DNA of 64,000 nucleotides from Nissolia schottii (Eukaryota > Streptophyta > Magnoliopsida > Fabales > Fabaceae). The DNA lies in contig QANU01094673.1 of NCBI GenBank assembly GCA_003254905.1, positions 432,558 through 496,557 on the forward strand, written 5' to 3'. The notes below the pieces were generated by a model, which did not search any database, was not told the origin of the DNA, and saw nothing but the letters and a program-made list of their open reading frames with translations. Positions 22,264-33,080 of the stretch are shown one piece after another. A program made the translations under genes and the position numbers. Numbering within the stretch: the stretch's first letter is position 1; every line of letters starts with the position of its first letter.

Positions 22264-25200
22264 GGGAGGGTAAATTTGGATTTTTAATTTTATGAGGGTA
22301 AATTTGTCTATTTGCATTTTCAAAATCATTCATTTCCCATGGGAATGTTAGAATCCCATAGGTGAGGGTGAGAGTAAAATTGAGGGGAAGTGTGAGTATT
22401 TTTATTTTTGGGAATATAACTTTTTCTGGAATGTTTTTTTATTTCACAAACTAAATGTAGGAATTTATCATTCCCAAACTCAGATTCTTGAGAACGCTAA
22501 CGAATTTCGCAAACCACACACTCCCTAGTGTGCATCACATCATAAACCAAAAAACAATGTTAAGAATGCTCTACATGCAAAGTCTCCTAAGTTATTTCTT
22601 AATTGTGATTTCTTAATTTCATGCATTGCTTTCTTGTGCTGCTCTTCTTGAGTACATCGAAACAACCTTATTAATATATTTTTTTTTTGAAGATTTATTT
22701 TTTCTTACTCTAATGATACATAAGAATTTCTTTGTTTTTCAAGAGTTTTATGGAGTTATATTTGAAATAATAAGTATAAAAAAAACACCTTATTAGAAGA
22801 TAACGCAATTCAAAATTTAATGTAGAAAATTTTAAAAATGCTCTACACTAGCTAGGCCACCCAAACTATTCCTTAATTTTCTGCCTCAATTCCTTAGTGT
22901 TACTATCTTAAGTTGCATTTGGTTGCTAAGACAAGCTAAGACATGGAAACATAGACATAAAGACAAAGTCATAAAAGTCGATCTTGTATTCTTTTTGGTG
23001 ATATGGTACAAGACACACTTATTCGTATCTATATTTTGTTTGGTTTAATAGAGACAAGACAGAAAATACACTCTAAATGACTTCAAATACTCTTATTGCA
23101 TTAATTTAATTAAAAAAAACCGCATTGTCCTACTCTAAAATGTTGTGTCCCCCCCCTCCCTGTGTCCTGTGTGCCAACAAAACAGAGGTATAAAAAATAC
23201 ACAAATTTTCTGTCCTTAAACACAAATGTTTGTGTTTGTCAGTAAATAAATGAGATTTTTGTCAGTATTTCTATCTGGTCTCAGTAAACGAACGCTCCCT
23301 TTGAGCACTTGGAGCCTTGATCTTAAAAGAACTGTTTTGTTATTTCACAAACTCCATGGAAGCTAGCTTCCTCAACAGAAAGAAAACCAGAGAAAAAGTA
23401 AGGAGAAAAGAGAAAAATGATTCAACTAAATTTCTCAATTGATGAACGATATGTACAGAGGATTATGTATTGAGCGTTAGTCCTAGTTAGTTACAAGAGA
23501 GAGTAACAAACTATCAGCTACATAACAGACTAATAGCTACTGTTGCTGCTGCATAATTAATTTTAAACTGAGGTTTAAAGGTTTAAATACTGGTAATATT
23601 ATTTTCATTGTGACGATTTTTCTTAAAAAAACATAAGAATTTTTCTCTTTTTCAAGAGTTTTTCAGAGCTAGATCTGGGATAGTCAACATTAAAACAAAA
23701 ACAAATTAAAAAGACATAAGCTATTGCAATTTTAATGTAGAAAATGATAAAATAAAGAGAAGTGCTTTACATGCAAAGTCATCCAAACGTTTCCTTAATT
23801 CGATGTATTTCCCTAGTACTACTGTCCTCAATCACGTCTATCTAGCATTTCTTAGAAGAACTCTTTTAATTTTTTCACTGTAAAGACTTAATTCTTACTT
23901 TGTACATATAAGAGTTTCTCTCTATTTTTTTTGAGTTCTCTGGCGTTGAATTTGAAATAATTAGCATCAAAACAAAAAAAACATATTAAAAGAATAAAAA
24001 CATTAAAAGAATGACTCAGTGTCAATTTTGATGTAGACAATGTTAAAATGTTAAACACTCGAAGTTACCCAAATGTTTTCTCAGTTTCACGCATTATTAT
24101 CATAATAATACTCTCTTTTAGATACTTTCTTAAAAGAATCTCTTTTAATATTTTCATTTCGGAAGACTTTTTTTTTTTACTTTAAAAACATTTAAGAATC
24201 TCTCTATTTTTAGAGTTTTCTGAAGTTTGATTTAAAATAATCGAACACCAAAACAAAATTATTTTAGAAGAATGATGCAATTTTAATTTCAAAGTGAAAA
24301 ATGTTAAGATATTCCATCCATTGTTTCTTTAGCGCTATTCTCCTCATGTACTTCGATCCTTTCCAAGAATTGAATATTTTTGTTTAGTTGATTCAAACGA
24401 TCATGAAATTATTGAAAAAGTAAGCACATGGACATATTTTCAAGTGACTTTACTACTTATATTTATTTTCAAAATAAAGTGAAGTGGAAAGAAGTAATGG
24501 CAAAATAAAATGAATGTTTATGTGCTGTTTTTAATTTGGAATTTTTAACAACTTTTTTCAATGCAGTGAGACAATGAAGTCCACAAGCTCAAAGTTGCTG
24601 GAACTGAGTTATGTCATCCTGAGGATGATCCTAGAGGGCTATGACCTTCCAAAGCACTACACTTCGGACATTGAACACATGAAGGGCACTACTAATTTCC
24701 GGGTGATGAAGTACAAAGCTCCTGAAAAAGACAAAGCAGAGGGTGAAACTGGCCTTTTGGCTCACACTGATAAAAGTGCCTTAGCCATTCTATGCCAAAA
24801 TGAAGTCCAAGGTCTTGAGGTACAAACCAAAACAGGCAAATGGATTCAACTAGAGATACCCAAGGGTGCCTATGTGGTCATTGTAGGTGATGTACTGAAG
24901 GTATCTATCTATATCTATATACACACACACACACACACACACATCTAGTTGCTCTTTCTCATTCTCTAATTAGTTTCTATATGGTTAACTATATTTTTGA
25001 GAAAAACTGCATTTTTAGTCCGCGAAGCTAGAGTCTTCACAAATTAGTCCATAAGATAAAAGAAACGTANTCTATATCTATATATATATACACACACACA
25101 CGCACATCTAGTTGCTCTTTCTCATTCTCTAATTAGTTTCTATATGGTTAACTATATTTTTGAGAAAAACTGCATTTTTAGTCCGCGAAGCTAGAGTCTT

Positions 25201-26612
25201 CACAAATTAGTCCATAAGATAAAAGAAACGTATGTTTACTTTTAATGCGTTTGGATTACTTACTAAGAAAATTTCATTTTATTTTATTTTATTTCTGCAT
25301 CTCAAACATTATGTTATGGTTTTAGCATGTTCATTTTTTTAATGAATCATATCATGTTAAATTTGGTCATGTTATGATAGAGAAAGACACACATTTTAAA
25401 TAAGTGGAACCTTCTTAAAATGGTAGAACTTAAATCAAATTATTTGTGTCTTTTTTTCTCATAATATGATCAAACATGACCAAATTTAGCGTAAGAGAAT
25501 TCTTTCCCTTCTCTTAAACATTTGTACAATTGGTCAACATAGCTAACCAAGACAAAGAAATGTAATAATCCACAATATTTTTGAGGAATTGAGGTTGACA
25601 AGAGATAGTAGCTCAAATAACATCTCTCTTAGACTTGGTTTGGAAATGTTATGACTCTCTAAAAGCTACTCTTGAAAAACTATAGTAGTATTGCTTGAGA
25701 AAATAAAAAAAACGGTTGTCAATAAACATAAGTCATAAGAATGATGTTTGATAAATATATCATTTTTTTTTTTACTTCAGAAATTACTCTATATTGGTTG
25801 TAATGAAGTTTGAACATAGGATTTCATGCAGTCTACCTAAACTCTTCACCACTAGATCAATCCTAGTGGCTTAATATATCGTTAAGTAGCTATTAAAATA
25901 TAAAAATAATTATAATGAATATAAATAATAAAGATCGTTCATATTTTAATATTTAATTAATTATTGAATGACAAAATTGGAAATTTATTGAATTATAAGA
26001 TTATTTAAATATTTTTAAATTTTGAATAGTTAGAGTCAGTTCTAAAAAATTTTATTTGAGACTTCTTAAGAACACTTGTAGTTCTCAAAAGTTAAGAGTA
26101 AAAGCTCTTCAACTTTTCTATTTATCAAACACAAAAAGTTGGCTTATGCTTTTTGAGAGTAGGAGAGCATTTTCAAAAAGCTTTACCAGCCTTAGTCCTG
26201 TGACCAAGAGTAAATTAGAGAAGCCCTCTAATCCAAAAAGCATATCCATGTTGGGGAAAAAAAATATTGTTTTAGGTGTTATAAATAAGAAACTTTTTAA
26301 GATTCAATAAAATGGGATACTTATATCACCAAGGATAATTGATTAATTGATACTTTTTATTTTTAATAGGCATGGAGCAATGGAAGACTTCATGCTGTTA
26401 ACCACAGAGTGATGATGAGTGGAGATAAAGAGAGGTACTCGTTTGGGCTGTTTACAGTGCCAAAGGAAGAGGTAAAGATTGAGGTCCCCTCTGAGCTGGT
26501 GGATGAAAAAATGCACCCTCTACGGTATCGGCCATTCTGTTTTGGAGAGTACATGAAGTACTTTGTTTCAACTCTCAACGAAAATGCACTTGATGCATTT
26601 GCAGGTGCTTGA
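19030..26612 (+). CDS. 2-oxoglutarate/Fe(II)-dependent dioxygenase, AOP1-like (gene A)
   Basis: Three exons: 19030-19412, 24567-24900 and 26370-26612, together 319 codons plus TGA, the normal size for the AOP subfamily. Introns are 5154 bp (GT-AG, splitting a Cys codon after its second base) and 1469 bp (GT-AG, between codons). The family is cytosolic and oxidises small molecules using Fe(II), O2 and 2-oxoglutarate. The iron ligands are visible as H194 and D196 (AHTDKS, exon 2) and H251 (VNHRVMM, exon 3), and the co-substrate site as R261-x-S263 (RYS). WSNGRLH and the QNEVQGLEV block are also typical. The N-terminus lacks the PVIDL strand usual in the family and starts directly before [15 protein letters not shown]. 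Arabidopsis AOPs modify glucosinolates. Legumes do not make these, so the substrate here is unknown. Tandem neighbour: gene B, 24 kb downstream. Confidence 0.93.
20381..20857. mobile_element. MITE-like element in intron 1 of gene A
   Basis: About 477 bp. The left end (GAATGTGTTTGTAAGTTGAG) and the right end (CTCTTAACTCCTAAACACAC) are imperfect inverted repeats. There is no ORF. The same element sits at the same place in gene B (44937-45440), so it predates the duplication. Confidence 0.65.
21711..22528. mobile_element. TIR (hAT-like) MITE in intron 1 of gene A
   Basis: 818 bp. It starts CTAGGGCGCCTGGTTCGCG, and the reverse complement of its end starts CTAGGGAGTGTGTGGTTTGCG, with further complementary stretches inside. 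The middle is nearly pure ATT repeats (22020-22262). There is no ORF and no clean target duplication. It is shared with gene B (58571-60862). Confidence 0.7.
22911..23302. mobile_element. Second TIR MITE in intron 1 of gene A
   Basis: About 390 bp. The left end (TTGCATTTGGTTGCTAAGAC) pairs with the right end, whose reverse complement is GGGAGCGTTCGTTTACTGAG. It contains GACAAGACAGAAAATAC and no ORF. It is shared with gene B (61233-61632). Confidence 0.6.
23345..23598 (-). mobile_element. LTR-like insertion specific to gene A
   Basis: 254 bp absent from gene B, flanked by TTATT (23340-23344 and 23599-23603). On the minus strand it contains GATCAATTGAG-like text, TTGTTACTCTCTCTTG and GCTAGCTTCCATGGAG, in the style of a copia LTR. 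The termini are not clean TG...CA, so solo LTR is only a likely reading. Confidence 0.6.
24909..25232 (+). repeat. About 160-bp duplication around the N at 25070
   Basis: 24909-25069 and 25071-25232 repeat the same sequence, from a TATA/CA microsatellite to AAAGAAACGTA. Gene B has only one copy of it (63213-63371). It is probably an assembly artefact at the microsatellite. It lies in intron 2, just after exon 2. Confidence 0.85.
25762..25872 (-). mobile_element. Short tRNA-type SINE in intron 2 of gene A
   Basis: 111 bp. On the minus strand it reads GGATTGATCTAGTGGTGAAG (A-box-like) and then ATGTTCAAAC (B-box-like), and ends in a poly-A tail. It is flanked by AATATATC (25754-25761 and 25873-25880). 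Confidence 0.65.
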
Positions 26613-28737
26613 TTTTATCATCGAGAAATGTTCATTTTCGTGTAAGTCTGAGTCACTTTGATTCTTAAAATTTAAAATTTGACTTTTTAATCTTTTAATA
26701 AGTCAAAATAATCTCTCAATTCATTATCATTATTGTATTATCATGTTTTTATTAATTTTTTACATTAAATGAGAATGTGATATCAATAAAGACTGTGTAA
26801 CAACAATAAAGGCTATAAATATGGTTGTGACAACATTTGGAATTATAAATCTTAGTTGCTATTACAACTCCATTTACCACTATAACTGTTTTGGCGACTT
26901 CATTTATAATTTCAAGTACATTTACAACTCATTTGCAGTCTCAATGGTTGTTAATGTCTCTTTTAATGTGATAAATCAACGAAAATGTGATAATATAGTA
27001 ATGATAATTAATTGATAAACTAATTTAATTAACAATTTACAATTTCAAATATTAAAAAAATTTAAATTTAATTTTCAAAAATAAAAAATCAAAGTGACTG
27101 AGGATCAAAATGAGCATCAGAATGGTTTGATATCTATAAACATGTATATGATGATCTAGAGTTAGTTTGGATTACATTTAAAGTGTATATAATAAGTGAG
27201 CGGAATGTTGAGAAGAATATTCATTGACACAATTGGACTCTTTGTTTATGTAACTAATTATTGCATCGGGATCAATCACCAATAAGTGTGTGTTTGCTTT
27301 TAATTTTGTAAAATTGACACTCAATAATATTTTTTTTATGGGTCATATCTAACTTTAATCCGAATGCAAAAAAATCATAAATCATAGGTAAATGTCACCA
27401 TTACAATGATCCTTAAACTATCGATAAGTTGGAGAGATCATTCCCAAAAAAGTCAGATGAGAAAAAACCTTTAATTTTTTTTTTTAAAATGAAATACCAA
27501 ATCACTCAATTTAAAAAAAGAAATACCAAATCACCCAACTCATTTTGAATGTGTAGTACTCTAGGAATCTTCAATCTTCAGTGTATGGATTTGCATCTCA
27601 GTTTGGTAAGCACAATTCCTGTATAGGAGAAAAGGACTTCATTCACCCCTGTACTTTTAAGGTTCATGTCTCGTATCTAATCCAGTTGCACATTCCGCTT
27701 GTAGTAATGTAAAATTCCACAGAAACATAATTCCAACCCTTTCTGTCTAAGTCAGCAACTATCTTATTGGGGCAGCCATCAATGAGAATAGGATAATAGG
27801 ATAACTCTCCTTATCTTGTATGGTATCTTATTCTTTGCGATGGAAGATCACGTTTTCCCATTAAGAAAAAATTAAGTCTTCTAATCTTATGTATTTAATT
27901 ATGTATTGAATCCTTATTTTATATATTATCCTTCATTAGTATTAAAAGTCATATAACTGATTTTTTTTAATAAAAAATACCAAAATTTTAAAAGTTTCAT
28001 TTTCGAATTTAAGAGAGTTTAACTATTTGGACTTATAATTGAGCATGTTTAACTATTGTTATGCTTAACTACTTAACTATATTTATATTGCTATACCACT
28101 GAAGTGCTATGACATATATATTGATAAATTTTGCATTTTATTCCTTCAATGAGTACGCCCTATAAGTTGATATATACTTTCAAACCTTGTTTATTATTGA
28201 TTAATATACGAAAAAGAGTTTCAATTGTGTTTTTGATCAATAACATAACAGTATTCACATCAATGTTATATGCCGTCATTTAATTAATGAAAGTTGTATT
28301 AATTCATGAATCGATTTCAAATATCATTTGATAGCATTTGATATCTTTCAAGCAAGATAGTTGAAGGAACAAAAAAGATAATATAATCTCGTAATTAACT
28401 ATTTAAACTATTTCTTTCTGATTAATTAATAGATAGATGATAAAAAATAATTAAAAATGACCGCGCATACTTATTCTCAACTTGTATTTAATTCATAAAA
28501 AAAGACCAAAATATTATTTTTTTTAAAAAATAAACAGGCTGCCGCTGCCTATTTAGGCCCACAGACCGACCATAAATGAGCTGAATTCTAAAAATAAGCA
28601 TAAGTTTGGCCTGGCCCATTTAGGTCCGCATGCCCAAACGGGCCAGGCCTTAACGAGTTGGGCCGACCCATTTGACACTCCTATGTGGCACATAGTTTTA
28701 CGCAAAACAAAAGGTATGGCATCCCCAGGAATATGTC
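26613..28737. other. 3' flank of gene A and intergenic DNA
   Basis: AT-rich. It should hold the gene A 3' UTR, but no polyadenylation site can be fixed. Short ORFs (for example near 26821) have no similarity. The last 180 bp contain a GGCCC-rich block (28555-28680) that looks like repeat debris. Confidence 0.5.
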
Positions 28738-28886
28738 TTTTTAGTAATATGACAACACAACACAAGAATGAATGAGAAGGAAAAATTCTTTTACGTTAAG
28801 AATACACATAAAGTAAACTCTATTAACAAATTATTTAATTCTTATAAATAATAACTATTAAAATGTACAAAATTCAAGTGTTTGAC
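28738..28886 (+). repeat. Fragment of a third dioxygenase promoter
   Basis: 149 bp from TTTTTAGTAATATGACAACA to TTCAAGTGTTTGAC, matching 43173-43320 (gene B) closely and 18705-18850 (gene A) less so. The match breaks off where a gypsy LTR begins. No exon 1 follows anywhere before gene B, so the gene body of this copy is missing. Confidence 0.8.
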
Positions 28887-29267
28887 TGTTATGGACTAGG
28901 CCATAAAGGCCCATCCTGGAGTTCCACACCCAAGGGCCCGCAGATAAACCCGACCCGACTTGAACGTCCTTCACCGACCAATGAGATTCTCGGCCCGAGA
29001 TGCTCTCTTCCAAGCTAACAACGTAGTCCAAGATACTCTTTAGCCCACCACTCAACAGAAAGATCCCAGGAGTAGCGAAACTCACAGACACCATCCATGT
29101 ATTTAAACCAAAGCCACGCATCAGGTACGTCAGAACCCGATCACACTTGACTTCGTCATTGCTTTGAACCTCTACTAACTTGAGCGTCGGAGTCCTTGCA
29201 GGTACCCGGCCCAGCGATGACAAACCTGCAGAGAAGCTCTAGGATCCAAATTGTGCCCCTCTCGGTA
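28887..29267 (+). repeat. 5' LTR of a gypsy element (left part)
   Basis: It starts TGTTATGGACTAGG. Its last 7 bp (CGGTACA) lie at 33004-33010, after the nested insertion, and are followed by TTGGCGCCGTATGTGGG, the usual primer-binding context of Tat/Ogre-type gypsy elements. It contains ACTTGAGCGTCGGAGTCC, common in that lineage. Confidence 0.75.
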
Positions 29268-30429
29268 TATAACATCCCGATTTTTCTTAGAAAAATAATC
29301 ATACGCATAATTATTAAATTTATTTTCTAATCATGATTAGAGAATTAAAATGGGAAATTTTTAAGTAGAATATTCCCAGGAAATAAGACGTGTCGCGATA
29401 GGAGGTTAGGCCGACAACTGAACGGCCGCTGTTCGCCGATGGAATTTTCTGACGCGAAAAAGGTGTCCGTGAGAATAGTCTCCCGGAGAAAAATTCACAA
29501 ACACCTTAAAATATTAATACCCGGAGGTAGGGGAGAATTAGAGGATCGCAATGGTATAAACGGAATATTTTCGGACAACCGTGCGCGACGCACCGACACT
29601 GCGAGCGATAAAACACGAGCGAACCGGAGCCGGGAGAAAATGAAATTTCAGCAGCTGGAGCTGAAGGGCTGAACGGTTAAGAGAGGAGATTTTTGTCCAA
29701 AAATAATCCCCTAAATCATGCTTCCACACTTACACCACCTTACTTGTCTTACACTCTAAACCAAAATCCCATCACTTAGCCATACCCATGCCCATGCTTT
29801 CTACTATTCATCTAATTTATTTAATTGATTTCCCTTACATTCAGCACCCCAAAACCGTGAGCTCTCCCCAAAAACCCAAGAGACATTTTCATTTCTCACA
29901 TTCTCCATAACAACACACACTAAGCCACACCTCCAAGAACACTACCAAACCTTCAAGAGTTCAAGCACATTTCCTTCTCCTTCCACCTTCCACAAAACCG
30001 AAACCACAGCCCTCAAGTCTCCTCATCTTAGTTTCATTTTCTTACACCCACTACCAAGAGGAACAACATCATCCTCTTCATTGTGCAAGGTTCTCACCTT
30101 GGAGAAAGGAGAAGTTCAAGCTTTGGGAGACAACAAGGCTTGTAGGGCTTCACTCAAAACTTCCCTCACCACCACCATCAAGGTTTTCTACAGGTGGGTA
30201 GTACTTCACCCCTGTCTATGGGATGTTTATTGTATGTTTATGTGTGTATTCTGAGTAGGGAAAACTAGAAATGCTATGAGGATAAATATTATTGTTGCAT
30301 GTTAGATATATTCACGTTGTTTAATGATTCTTAAACGTTCATGTTGTTGCTCGGGTACTGTTGGAATATGTGGTGTGAACTTGGGATGAATGTAAGAGAA
30401 TGAGAGAAAATAAGCCAGGAGTTAAGCGT

Positions 30430-31150
30430 CGAGCGTTCCGCGGAGAGTAACGAAGAGGAGTTGAGAAAGTTGATGAGTGAGCACCTGGGATGGTGCCGAG
30501 TATTCCACGGACAGGGACTGAGAGGAGCCTAGAAAGTTGAAGAGCGGGCGTCAATAGTAGTGACCGAAGGGGTCCGCGGAGGTACCCTGAAGTGGTTGAG
30601 TAGTCCCCTGGAGAGTATGTTGGGTGAGCACCGGTAATGGTGCTGCGTGGGTCTGCGGAGGATCCCTGGAGGGATGAGAGATGCGAAGAGTGCTGAGTGG
30701 GCACCAGGGAATGGTGCTGAGTAGGGTTCCGCGGAGGATCCCTAAAGTGTTGAGGAGGTCACGTGAAGTTGATGAGTGGGCACCCGAAATGGTGTAGGGT
30801 GGGGTTCCGCGGAGGATCCCTAAAGTGTGGAGGAGGTTGCGTGAAGTTGCTGAGTGGGCACCCGAAATGGTGTTGAGCGGGTTCCGCGGAGGATCCCCTA
30901 AAGAGGTAGAGTGGTCCATTAGAGTTGTTTAGTGGTTCCCTGGGGATTTCTTAGTGGGTTCCGCGGAGGTCCTCCGAAGTGATGAGTGGCACCCTGGAGA
31001 GTAGACCGAGCGAGCACCAGTAGTGGTGACCGAGTGAGTTTTGCGGAGGTACCCTAGAGCGGCCGAGCGAGTTCCTGAAGTATCTGACTAGCGCCAGCAG
31101 CGGTGCCAAGTGGGTTCCGCGGAGGTTCCCTGACGTTGCTGGTGGTTCCC
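30430..31150 (+). repeat. Minisatellite region in the solo LTR
   Basis: GGTTCCGCGGAGGATCCCT and variants recur about every 60-80 bp, separated by GAGTGGGCACC..AATGGTG text. The long minus-strand ORFs over this interval arise from the repeat and show no domain. Confidence 0.7.
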
Positions 31151-31544
31151 GAAAAGGGGTTCCGAGGTCCCATATATTTCAACAAGCACTTAGCAATAGA
31201 AGTTTACGTGATAAGTTTATAATGCTATTTGTTTTACTATGAGTCACCTAAGGGTGCAGAGAACCAGAATACGAATATTGAGTCTTGCATGCATCACGAG
31301 GATAGACCACTAGAGACTATGCTATGACCAAGGTTAATGGATGAAGATAATAATGAACATAAGAACCAGATGAGTACAGAAAGATAAAGTGCATGTGATG
31401 ATGAGATATGATGAATGAGAAGACGCTAACCCGGGTGAGCCGGTACGCGTAAAGAAAAGGAAGCATATGATACCGGTTAACTAAAATGTTAAAGTTCATG
31501 CATAGTGCGCAAGAGCAGGCTCGAAGGGAACGTAGGCCTTGTGT

Positions 31545-31720
31545 ACGTCACCATGCTCATAAGGAACACATGGGGCTCGATCACGTCACCAGGCTCATAA
31601 GGAACGCATGGGACACGATCACCTTGCATACATACCTATGTGATTAAAGCGTCGTTATGTCTCGACCATGTCACCATGCTCATAAGGAACGCATAGGGCA
31701 AGGTCACCAGGCATACATAT
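31545..31720 (+). repeat. Short tandem repeat in the solo LTR
   Basis: GCTCATAAGGAACGCATGGG-type text occurs three times (31555, 31589 and 31677), each next to a GTCACC motif. Confidence 0.65.
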
Positions 31721-31963
31721 ATGAGTAGTAGTGTCAGAACGGTCAAGGATAGAAAGCACGAGAACTTAGTAAGAAAGATTAGTTCCCTGTCACCTAGTAA
31801 CTAGATAAAGCCACCCAGGAACTTAGGCAAGAAATAACTGGTAGGATGTCTAGATGCATGAACACTTAGAGATCTTCTGGACGGCCGGAGCATAATTGAG
31901 TAACCAGATTCCCCTATGCCATAGTCAACCACTGAGAACCACCGTTCTCACCCCCACTCACTT

Positions 31964-32029
31964 ATGGCTTCAGGCGAGATAGATGACGTCCCCGCCGAGG
32001 AAGAGGCGGATCCTGCGCAGCAGATTTAG
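31964..32029 (+). CDS. Conserved acidic micro-ORF (21 aa) in the gypsy LTR
   Basis: A 21-codon ORF opens 12 bp after GTTCTCACCCCCACT. A second, divergent LTR (48482-48547, minus) has an ORF of exactly the same length in the same place. Ten of 21 residues agree: M1, S3, G4, D7, D8, E12, E14, A15, P17 and A18. Five or more acidic residues are present in each. No function is known to me; it may be a leader peptide or chance. Confidence 0.4.
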   Translation: MASGEIDDVPAEEEADPAQQI

Positions 32030-32374
32030 GACCGTAGACCCTGAGACAGGGGAGGAGGCAGAGCTTTGGTCAATACTAGTAGTGAATCGTCCCACACCTC
32101 GCCGAGTCGCACCACCAGTATTTTCCGAGCCAGAGACTTCTGCCGACGGCGAGCCCATTCCGTATGAGAAGGACGTGGAAGTCGACCCAGTTTCTGTGAG
32201 ATTATGACCGCCCAAGACATACCAACAGACTGCACGGATGAGGACGGCCCGAGACTACCGCTGTCAGTTCGCACCCCGCACTCCCAACCACGAGGAAGGT
32301 CCATCCTACGGTCCCCGAGACCCGCCAGATATACCAATGCCTTCCTCACCCGAGGAGGAGTATCCTCTGGTAGC

Positions 32375-32510
32375 CATGGAGGAGGATGACGAAGAGGATG
32401 AGCCGGAGCCGGAGTACGAGCCAGAGGGGTCAGAGCCGGAAGAGGATCCAGAGGAGGACCCCGAGGAGGATCCGGAGGAGGAGTTCAGCGAGGACGAGCC
32501 AGAGACCTGA
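32375..32510 (+). repeat. Acidic-codon repeat (GAGGAGGAY)n near the LTR end
   Basis: Repeats of GAGGAyCC(A/C/G)GAGGA give a run of Glu/Asp/Pro codons in frame from 32238, ending with TGA at 32508-32510. It could be part of a short LTR-encoded ORF, but it may simply be a low-complexity repeat. Confidence 0.5.
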
Positions 32511-33080
32511 CCAGCACTATATCCACACCCTGTCATCAGACGCTACCTTTTTGCTAGTAGTCCCAGCTTTATGTGTATTTTGATGCATTCTATTTTGTAG
32601 CCCTGATAGTATGTACGGGCTTAGGGTATGTTTAGCCCTCTTTGATGTATTAATACAGTATTTATGATATGTACTCATGACTTCCTGACATGTATGATAT
32701 TGGCTGTTGGACCCACTTGGTGCTATTTACTTTACTGTTCATGTATGTATGTGTATGATAGACGACGCACGTATTTATCTGTTGTACGACTATTTGGGAC
32801 TTATGATAGTTCACAAGCATGGCTCTTGTTTGACATAAGGTAATAGTTATGTTTAAAAGGAAAAAAAATGGGTCCTTATTTTCAGTTAACTTAATTATTT
32901 TCTGAAGTAAAGTAGGGACTACCAGTATTTCCCACACAGCAGATAGCAACCTAGCAGACGCAGATTATGACTTAAGCATAAGCTACTAACCTAGGGTGTT
33001 ACACGGTACATTGGCGCCGTATGTGGGAAACTTATTTCAGCATCCCCCATTTCTTTGGAACTTGAAGCATCCCTACCACC

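Larger units (their letters stand above)
21560..24440 (+). repeat. Tandem array of about 275-bp units in intron 1 of gene A
   Basis: A landmark block (ATAAGAATTTCTCT...CAAGAGTTTT..GGAGTT) recurs at about 21665, 22727, 23632, 23917 and 24189. Removing the insertions at 21711-22528, 22911-23302 and 23345-23598 leaves spacings of roughly 245-285 bp. Between landmarks a second block (ATGTAGAAAATG...CCAAACGTTTCCTTAATTTCATGCATT, read in parts) recurs too. So about five units make up most of the 3' half of the intron. Confidence 0.75.
18157..25640 (+). repeat. Segmental tandem duplication, unit A (partner of 42672-64000)
   Basis: From CATCTTCAGCCTAACTACAC onward this segment aligns with 42672 to the window end through promoter, exon 1, intron 1, exon 2 and the start of intron 2. 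Insertions unique to each unit interrupt the alignment. The homology continues beyond 25640 in A, but its partner leaves the window. Confidence 0.9.
29268..33003 (+). mobile_element. Solo-LTR-like insertion of 3.74 kb (Tekay-type gypsy LTR suspected)
   Basis: It starts TATAACATCCCG (family form TGTAACATCCCG) and ends CTAGGGTGTTACA, flanked by the 5-bp duplication CGGTA (29263-29267 and 33004-33008). It has no primer binding site, polypurine tract or pol domain. Both the length and the ends fit a solo LTR of a gypsy element with very long LTRs; the lineage is from memory. Related sequence in the opposite orientation occupies 45751-51527. Confidence 0.75.

Noticed and set aside
26821..27015. 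64-codon + strand ORF downstream of gene A
   Set aside because: Low-complexity Asn/Tyr/Ile/Val translation of AT-rich DNA; no similarity recognised.
28555..28680. GGCCC-rich block as a promoter with TCP sites
   Set aside because: It is degenerate, followed by no gene, and looks like repeat debris.
30339..30919. Two minus-strand ORFs of about 120 codons
   Set aside because: They are produced by the GGTTCCGCGGAGG minisatellite inside the solo LTR.
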